NCBI RefSeq assembly: GCF_040954835.1
Contig: NC_090707.1
Location: 17,440,570 to 17,504,569 of the forward strand
From: Lepisosteus oculatus
Lineage: Eukaryota > Chordata > Actinopteri > Semionotiformes > Lepisosteidae
Direction of reading: 5' to 3'
DNA: 64,000 bases
This document shows, piece by piece, positions 56,035 to 64,000 of this stretch. A program made the position numbers and the translations under genes. Below the pieces are notes generated by a model. It did no database searches, was not told the DNA's origin, and worked only from the letters and a program-made list of their open reading frames with translations. Within the stretch, counting starts at the first letter, position 1. Each line of letters starts with the position of its first letter.

Positions 56035-56345
56035 TTGGGGTGGTATGGTGAGTGGCATAGTGGCAGTGGAGTAATCATTCCTAAATCACAGCTCTCAAAT
56101 CCTGGTTTTGATACTGAACTATGGTGTTGTCTGTGTGGAGCTCACATGGTTCCTCCCACAGTCATGGTATTTCAGATTCCTCTCGCAATCCAAAGACATG
56201 GTGTCCAAGTTCACTGGCATTTTTAATTTGGCCCCGTGTTAATACAGCACTTGTGTGTTTGGCCTGCGATGAACTGATTTCCCTTCCAGGGTGTGGTCCT
56301 AATCTCGTTCCCTGTGTCTGCCAGGTCAGATTTTGTTTTATCAAG
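56035..56345 (+). repeat. fish-wide dispersed repeat, diverged copy B
   Basis: Ordered landmarks: ctgtgtggagctcacatggt, ttcctcccacagtc, caatccaaagacatggtgtc, ggcctgcgatgaactgattt, cccttccagggtgtggtcc. Same family as the copies at 40828 (same strand) and 60480 (opposite strand). Confidence 0.65.
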
Positions 56346-59300
56346 ACATGATCAAGAAGGATAAAGTGCTTAGTGAAAACAGATGAATATACAAGAGTAA
56401 TGAGTATGCTTGAAAAGAAATTGCATTTTGGAATTCAGTGCTAAGAATAAAGCCCATTTGGTTTGGCATTTTAGAACTATTCAAAATTGAGTGATTGTGC
56501 TTGATGACCCTCAAGTTCTCCCTGAATCCATCTGCAAATTCACAATCAGTGGGACTTTTACCAAATACCACATGGAACAAGAAAATACTTGTTTTGAGAA
56601 CACGGAACTTGTAACAGAGAAAGAAAACATCTTGCTCATTCTATGAAGCAATTTTAAGACAATAAAAATGAAAACAGTTGAACAAACAACCCTTGCTAAA
56701 AATGGTTCTCATGGACACATTTGAATTTGTTTTGTCTAGATGTTACAAGATACAGCCATGCTGCATTTACTGTAAACTGCAAAGGAAAACATGATTTTTC
56801 AATGTGAGCTGTTTGCTAATGTGTTTGCCCTGCTATCAATTTCCATCGGCTACAATTTACCTGTTATCCTTTAGTAATAAATCACTGCATCACTCAGCAT
56901 GTGGCCTCACCCTTCTTAATAATGATATTTAGTAAAAAAAATATCATCAATATTTTTTAATTTCTCCCTCTGGGAACTGAACTTCCTAAGCTTCCTAAGC
57001 TATACAACCTTTCATGCTCTCCGCATGCCTATATACTGTAGGAAGATCAGTTATGGTGCCCTAGCAACTCACTGATGCATGAACAAAACCCTTATTGACT
57101 ACAGAAACAACAGAAACAAGAAAGTAAACACAAAACTGGAAACATGTATAGCTTTGTTGTGCACTAACCATTAAAATCCAATGACATGCATTTTTTCAGT
57201 AAGCATACATTTGAATCAAGAGGTGACTGCAGGAATTGGAAGAGAATTTCCACTGAACTCACATCTTTCTCTGTGACTGGATTTTGCAAACATGAATAAT
57301 CTAAAAAAATAGGCTCTATTGCATCAAATCTACAGTAAAGCTCCAGTGAAGGGCAGTAATTCAGAAGCTTCAGAACTGTACTTCCTTGGAGCAATATAAT
57401 TAATGTGTGCCTCCCGACTAGACTCCAAGACCTCCTTATTGGATTTCAGAAACACCCTGATTTCTACCTCCATCATAACTACGCTATAAATGCAGGTTCA
57501 TTTCCACTGCAATATATGGTTGGAGATACAAGAGGTGACAGGAAATTAACTGTTTAACAAACTTGGTATAGAGTGTTAGGCGCAATTCTTATTCTCACAC
57601 TGTAAAAGATATCTGGAAACAAATGTAACAAAAAAAAGGAAATGAATGGAAAAGGTTCAAGTTGAAGTATGCCCAGTGCTATCTAAATTTGACCTGTTTT
57701 ATCACAATCATCTGTACAGACAGATATACTATATTTCATTTCTGATCTAAGAGGGAGAAAGACTGAAATCAATCAGTTCTATGTACCTAAGTCTGAAAAT
57801 AAAGTGCTAGCCCCTCACACTAGACCTGGATATCTTTAGTCATCTAGAGGCTGAGATTTACAAGTTTAACATGTTAATTTCACACTTAACTGATGTGGTG
57901 AGCATTATAACACATGAAATGTGACACGAGTCTGTTTTCTTTTGTTTGTAGTTTAATGTCATAAACCTTCCAACAAAGAGAAAGTCCAGGACATATAAAT
58001 GAATTTCTTCATTACGTAACTTGATCATCCTAACAGCATTAACACTTTAGCTGCAAAAAAAATGATCTTGACAAAATGTCCTTTAAAGAATATTGACCAT
58101 TTCCTTGGCCTGAAGTATTCTAACCTCTTTGTAATCAATTATACAAATACTGTCTCTATAAAAATTACAATTAATAAAAACCAGAGAGCTATTCAAGCTC
58201 AGATGATGAAAGATAAAGATCTTTGCATGGACTGTTCACACAATCAGCATTTCAAATATTTTGTCCTTGTTTCCATGTTGCAGAATGTTTTCATCATACC
58301 TGCTCACTTAGGTGAAGCCAAAGTGCCCTGGAGTTACAAAGATAATCAGCTCCCTAGAATACCTATCGCTCAGACAAAGAGGAGCCTGCTATTGTAAAAA
58401 CAAACTTACTGAAGGACTTAAGATTGATTACAGAACATTTATTTAGACAAACATTTCAGGATGGGAGGAATTCATCTGATGTAACTTGAAAGTAATTTGT
58501 GTATTTTCATTCTCAAATATAGTAAATGGAAAAGATAAAGGTTCCACCTTTGTCTCAGGTTTCTAAAAAAACATATCAATTATCTAATTATTGCATTGCC
58601 ACACTGCTGCTTTTATCCTTTAATGGACTTATTCATGGCATGCCTATGATGATACATTTCTTAACAAACACCTTGATTAAAGCTGTTCTGATGTATTATT
58701 AAACACTCAATTAAATTGTTCTCTCTTTATATATGTACACATAATTTATTTGTATATGTGTGTGTGGAAATTCCATTAATGACTGCTCTTTTACTGATAC
58801 ATGCTTCATCATGCTTGATCGAAACCATCCAGCTAAAAGCACAATGGTATGATGCCTGTGGTTATTGTAAAGTAAATCTGTGGAATAATAAAAAGGAACA
58901 GCTTCTGTTATATATTACTTGATCTGTATTAACTAAATGTAATGATAATAGACTATACAGATATTTACTCAATGCTGCTTGAAAAAGAATACACATAATC
59001 ACACTCATAAACACAAATACAACTGAATAAACAACAAAGCACAGCTTAGGGTTTAACATTTTCCTAACTGCAATATAATTAGGTGTTCAATATGGGATTG
59101 TTTCGAATCATGTAATGCAATTTGGTTGGCAGCAAGATATCTGAATAAGCTACACAAGTTACTCACATTGCCTTCCTAAATGTCTCAGTTTGCATTTGTC
59201 AGCTTTCAATGTATCACTCAGTAGGAGCCCAATGGGAACTTTTCCAAGAGTGCCCTTGAACAGCAGCCAATCGGCGTGAGACTAAACTTTTGCCAATCTA

Positions 59301-60479
59301 TGTGGATCAGTGAAGGATTGTAAGCTATATTTAAACCACCTTATTAGGAAAAAAAAACAGACAAAATAGTAAATTACCTCCAGAAACAGATTTCCACTTA
59401 GGAAAGTAAAAGGGAAGTATCTTTAATGAAGATAAATAATCTTAATACCTTCATGTTTCATTTTCATAACAGTTAGCATATGCTTGTATTATGAACAGGA
59501 GTCACCTACAACCTTACGTCAAATAAAGACAATTGTGCGTTTCTTTATTGGTCCTATTTAAAAAAAAACAACAACATTGTATCAGCGTTGTACTCTTTGC
59601 TTCCTAAAAATCCTCTGAGACATTTTTTTAAATCCAGCACAGGCCTAAGTGACCACATTCCTTCCTTCATCTCACTGTAATGTGAGGTCTCAAGTGAAAT
59701 GATGTCCTCCATCAAACCGAATGTCATATAGCATACCCCATTATTGCAGACCTGGATCCCAGTAGACTCTTTGGTGGAGATCAGCCTTGGGTTTGTATAC
59801 CAGCTCTTTAATAATGGTACCCTTTTTGTGCTAGTTGGAGATTGTACTGCTGTAGGAAATGTTTTAATCATGAATCATATGCTCTGTTCCCTCAATGGCC
59901 AGGAGATCTGCTCTTTATCCACAGCAGGTTTTGCTTTACAGTGGTGAAACGAGATAGAATTCTGTATTTAAGAGCCCAGGAGGCTTTGTTGAGCTTATAA
60001 GCAGCAACTCTATGTGCAAGGCTGAAAGAGCTGAATAAAGCTTAAACAAACATGAGACTGAGAACAACAAAAAGAGATATTGTGGATTCTGAGAAAAAAA
60101 GAGGTGGGGGTTATGGAGAGTTACTGCACTTTATAGCTCTTTTGTTTCGGATCTCTCGGAGCTGCTAAAAAATAAGACGACTGCCTGTTTTTTTTTTTAG
60201 AAAAAAAGTTAACAGTGCAAAGGATACCAGGAAAAATCTGAATGAGATATTCATTAAAGCAAATTTAATCTAAATTCCACAGAATTCCTTCACTACTGGG
60301 CTTGGACAAAGTCTGAGGTAAAATCATATGCAAAGAGGACTTTCTCGTACTTATAGGAATATTTTTTAAAAGGCAAGACATTTTGTGTGACAATAATTTT
60401 ATAGGTCTAATAAAGGACAATTAATTATGACTAAAATCCTCCCATCCAGTACATATAGCCACATCATCCAAAAGAGGGT
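56346..60479. other. intergenic, candidate noncoding elements
   Basis: No gene. The longest open frame (111 codons, 58062-58397) is unrecognised. 59060-59300 (for example tatgggattgtttcgaatca, and CCAATC in cagccaatcggcgtgagac) looks CNE-like. Confidence 0.4.
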
Positions 60480-60715
60480 CATGACAATCGGAGGTCTAAA
60501 CCAGCAGACACAGGGTGCAAGGCAGGATTAAACTCAGAGACAACTCAGATGCACCAATTAACTTAGACACCATTGCTTTGGAAGGTGGGAGGAAATAGGA
60601 ACACTCGGGAAAATCCCAACACGAACATTCAAAACTACACACAGAGAGGGTTTCAACTCGTGGTACAACCCATGACCAATGAGCTGTGAGGCAGCAGCGC
60701 TCACTGTCACAGGAC
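60480..60715 (-). repeat. fish-wide dispersed repeat, diverged copy C
   Basis: The reverse complement carries the landmarks of the family: gctgtgaggcagcagcgctc, tggaaggtgggaggaaatag, caccaattaacttagacacc, cagggtgcaaggcaggatta (quoted on the + strand). Opposite orientation to copies A and B. Confidence 0.6.
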
Positions 60716-63249
60716 CTTGTCTCCGCTAATTTTCCAAACAGCTGCCAGAATTGCAAGAGATATTTCACTTATTTTACTGCTTAACATTTTATGTCTTGAT
60801 TTCAGCACAGCAGGAAAATAAATCTGAAGATTCTAAAAACAGGAAAGCACTCAAGTCTGTGAAGAGTTTTGGGATCTCCGCCTAGGAATCTACCTTGGAA
60901 TGTTTCAATTCTGCTGTTTACAAGAATTATCTCAGGAGTTTAGTAAAAAAAACTGTGAATAAGATACATCTTTTTAATGTGCAAAACCTAGTTCTAAGAT
61001 GAAAAGTAAGTAAATGAACAGTTTAATGAATGTAATTTACTGCATTCCAACAGGGAGACTGAAAGGCTACCTCAGGGTTTTAAAATTAAAACGCAAGACT
61101 GAATGAAACCTAGCCAAAAATCTCACACAGTGGATGCGAGTTTCTTTGTGGCTATGGTAAAGACTAATTCCAGAGCCACTGGAATTAGAATGCACAATTC
61201 AGCAATGGTAGCTGCACTGTATTTATTTACCCAGAAATGTGCTTATTCTGGAGGTCTTTGCAGACTGAAAGGCAGAGAGGATATAGCCTCTTAAAGCATC
61301 ACGGCTTGGCCTGAGAAAAAATACTAACTTGTTTCATATGTCTGGCAATGTAGTGCATAGCATTCATTCTGTTTGATCTTTTTATGTGGTGGTTGAGTGC
61401 TATAAGGAGTATGGTTTACCAAAAACATGATGTGACAGTAACTGCAGTTTTGCATTTAGTAAATAAAGGTAGGACTACAGTTTAATGCTTGAAGTCGAAA
61501 TTACTGTAAAATAATACAGAGCTCAATAGATGGATTCAATTCATACTAAAAGAGTCCACAAAATCACCAACAATAAATATATTAATTTTAAAACCACAAC
61601 AACTTAAGACTACACATATAAAAAAATAATATTCCTAGGTCCATGTAGACTCAGCCTAACAGAAGTTAACCATAAAGACTCTGGTCATGAACGCGGGGAA
61701 CACTTGTCTACTATAATGCAGATGTATTGTTGTCAAAATCCAAGGCACAGTAACCTTAATTAGAGAGCATAATTTCAAAGGGGAATTGTAATGGCGCCAG
61801 TATTATCACTTCCATAAGTGAACTGCAACATGGTCCCTTAACCTTATAAATTTATAAAGCACTGATATCAGCAGAACGCAGAGCACTTAGGTAAAAAAAA
61901 AAATTGCACTAAGAATAATTCATGCACATATAAATTGAATTTGAAAACCCTTTGGTTTGCTGTAGCATTGGTATCTGTTCAAAGAGCCATCAGAATTCGT
62001 GTATCCTGGCCTGAATAATGGAAGGTCACACAGTAATGTTCAGGCAGTTAGTAACAGCTTTTTATTACATCCATTTTCTCCAGCATAAACACCAATTCTC
62101 CTGGCTTCGATTAATGATGTACATATAACCATGGGTTTTATAGCATGTGGGTGTGTGTGCTTGTATCTTTGTAGGAGACAAGACCTGAATGACAACAAGA
62201 TACTGCTTATTTACTACAAATGGCTATTTTCAACATACAGTTTTTAAAGAGTATATTTGAAATACCTGATGAGGACATTCTTACATGAACATTTCTGTAA
62301 TTCCAGTAATTAAATGAATTACACACAAAATATAAAATCCTGTCTGAAAATTGTTCAGAATGGTTTCTTTTTTATTTGCTGATACATTAGTCAAAACATT
62401 CTTGCACATGAAAATGAGAAACATCTTTTGTTACTTACTGTACCTTTTACTTGTTCAAATACAGACTTACAAACGCCCAAATTATTGTTAAACACAAAGG
62501 CAGGAGATTTGCTGAGCTGCTCATGCTTACATAAATTTAAGCATTGTAATAAAAACCTGTTAACAGCCAAAACATTACAATGTGGCCTCTCAGTTTCCAG
62601 AAACTCAGAAATGTAAACTGCATATATATATATATTTGTGTGCATTGTATGAAAGCAAAATGGATCCTTTTTCTCACCACGAATCCCAGAGGAGCTACAG
62701 ACCTAAAATCACCAGCTTGGATGGAGTTAATCCCAGAGAGTTCCTAATGAGGCATTAGATAGTGTGCCCTGTGGTCACACATCTCACTCTTTCAAAATGA
62801 ATTAGCACTCACAACACAAAGATAAGGTACCGGTTTTCAACATACGAACAGGGAACAAGGGCATTAAGACAGAAGACAAGGTCAGCAATTTGAGCAAGCT
62901 GTGTTTTTTTTTTATTAAACTGAAAAAAAATCTTGCTTTATTTAAAAAAAAACATCTCCTCAAGATATCTCTACATAAGTATTTCTCAAAATGTAAAGTG
63001 ATTAGGACTTTATTACTTGCTAATGATGCTATCCTGCCTTTATTTGTTAGCTTGTTCATTTCCACTGGTTTTGAATTGTTAGGTAAAAGGAGCTTTAACC
63101 AAAATATATTGTGCTTAACTACACACATTTTCGAGCACAAAAGTACAGTACTCTGTTTTAGCACAGCATATTGTGAATTAAAACCGGCCCCTTTTAACCT
63201 TTTTCCACGATTTGCAGGCTATTTGTCTGTATCAAAATGTTATTTTAAT
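60716..63249. other. intergenic, nothing coding
   Basis: No gene recognised. The overlapping + and - frames of about 120 codons near 62800-63270 include long T/A runs and look incidental. Confidence 0.45.
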
Positions 63250-63840
63250 GAGGCACAATTTGATGGGTGAAGGCAAAGGGTTAATTGTTCATAAAGCAGG
63301 GATGAGCTGCAAGAATCATTAGTGATGACCTTGTGGTGTCACGGCACCAGTCTCTGCTTGTGTTGTGGTTCGGAAGCAAAATAATGGCAGGAAGCTTGGG
63401 ACCCAGTTAAATCATGCCAGTCTGTGAGAGGAGGCAGCAGACAGGAACTTGACCATTTGCCCACGATACGTAAGCTTCTGTTTCCTTGAGCAGGCTACCC
63501 ATTCCAGCTGTCCTTATATCAAAGATGCTCTGTCTATAGTCGGAAATCAATTGATGCCAGTGTGCTCAAGCTGCATGATAGATTGCTACTGGCAAACTGA
63601 TCCCGTCTGCGGGATGTCAGAGGTGTTCTAAATTAGAGGAGGGCTCGTTTGACTGAGTCATGGGTCCCCTGCACTGGTGACAATGGAGCAGCAGTCTCCA
63701 AAATAGCAGGCGAACAAAAATGGATTCCTGTGAATGATTACACGATGTCTGAATTAATGGCCAGGAAATGAGCTATTACTACAGCCCTACCACTGGGCCT
63801 GTTCACAATACTGTCAGCTTTAGTTCTTGGTTTTGTTTTC
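63250..63840 (+). promoter_or_regulatory. candidate conserved noncoding element (T-DOM side)
   Basis: A 590-base stretch of balanced, complex sequence in an AT-rich region, with an AP-1/MAF-like TGACTGAGTCA near 63652, an E-box CAGCTG near 63508 and homeodomain-like cores (taattg, gaattaatgg). No repeat signature and no credible ORF. CNE status is inferred from appearance only. Confidence 0.3.
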
Positions 63841-64000
63841 TACTTGAACTTGGAAATCAAATTAATAGGTGGAATAAAAATAAAAACCAGTACCTGCAGC
63901 ATCAGTCAGTACCTTACACAGGAGACACCCCTCCTCCTATTCCTCCTACATTTTGGCAGAAGAATTAAGAGTTAGAGTTATGAGAATCCTTGAGAGACCA

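Noticed and set aside
62802..63270. Overlapping 120- and 126-codon frames on opposite strands
   Set aside because: Built on A/T runs with many lysine/phenylalanine codons; no family features.
1..64000. CRISPR arrays, operons, tRNA or rRNA genes
   Set aside because: The window is vertebrate nuclear DNA; no spaced repeats of CRISPR type and no tRNA B-box or rRNA sequence was seen.

Overview
This is a piece of a jawed-vertebrate nuclear genome: the anterior (3') end of a HoxD cluster and the start of the neighbouring regulatory landscape. All four protein-coding genes lie on the + strand, in the order hoxd3 (8185-10743), hoxd2 (12782-14081), hoxd1 (18281-19358) and mtx2 (26316-48924, ten coding exons). 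Linkage to mtx2 (metaxin 2) identifies the cluster as HoxD; HoxA and HoxB would be followed by SKAP2 and SKAP1. The intact hoxd2 is the main diagnostic point. Paralogue group 2 of HoxD is absent from mammals and from teleosts such as zebrafish, and is known from cartilaginous fishes and some non-teleost ray-finned fishes. The compact spacing, the low GC content and the fish-type repeats (Tc1, CR1/L2 LINE pieces, several fish-wide short repeats) suggest a non-teleost ray-finned fish (gar, bowfin, sturgeon/paddlefish or bichir). A cartilaginous fish is not excluded.

Layout. Positions 1-8083 are the hoxd4-hoxd3 spacer. It has no protein gene but contains two TATA-box candidates (2209, 3657) and a well-delimited 69-nt candidate noncoding exon (3155-3223), which probably serve hoxd3 5' leaders that splice to the acceptor at 8083/8084. 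The three Hox genes each have two coding exons joined in phase 1, with the hexapeptide in exon 1 and the homeobox in exon 2. The Hox part (1 to about 23.6 kb) has almost no recognisable transposon sequence. From about 23.6 kb onwards, and especially in mtx2 introns, repeats appear: a Tc1 relic, a LINE RT fragment split by a 329-bp solo LTR with a 5-bp target-site duplication, two back-to-back retroposon tails, and several copies of fish-wide repeats.

Positions 48.9-64 kb carry no gene I can support. By synteny this is the beginning of the telomeric regulatory domain (T-DOM) that controls anterior Hoxd genes in tetrapods. Several stretches look like conserved noncoding elements by composition, but that needs alignment.

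How the genes work together: hoxd1, hoxd2 and hoxd3 encode homeodomain transcription factors that pattern the hindbrain, cranial neural crest and anterior trunk with PBX/MEIS cofactors. mtx2 is an unrelated housekeeping gene for mitochondrial outer-membrane protein import, held in place by the regulatory landscape around it. All functional statements rest on family knowledge; coordinates and splice phases were read from the sequence.
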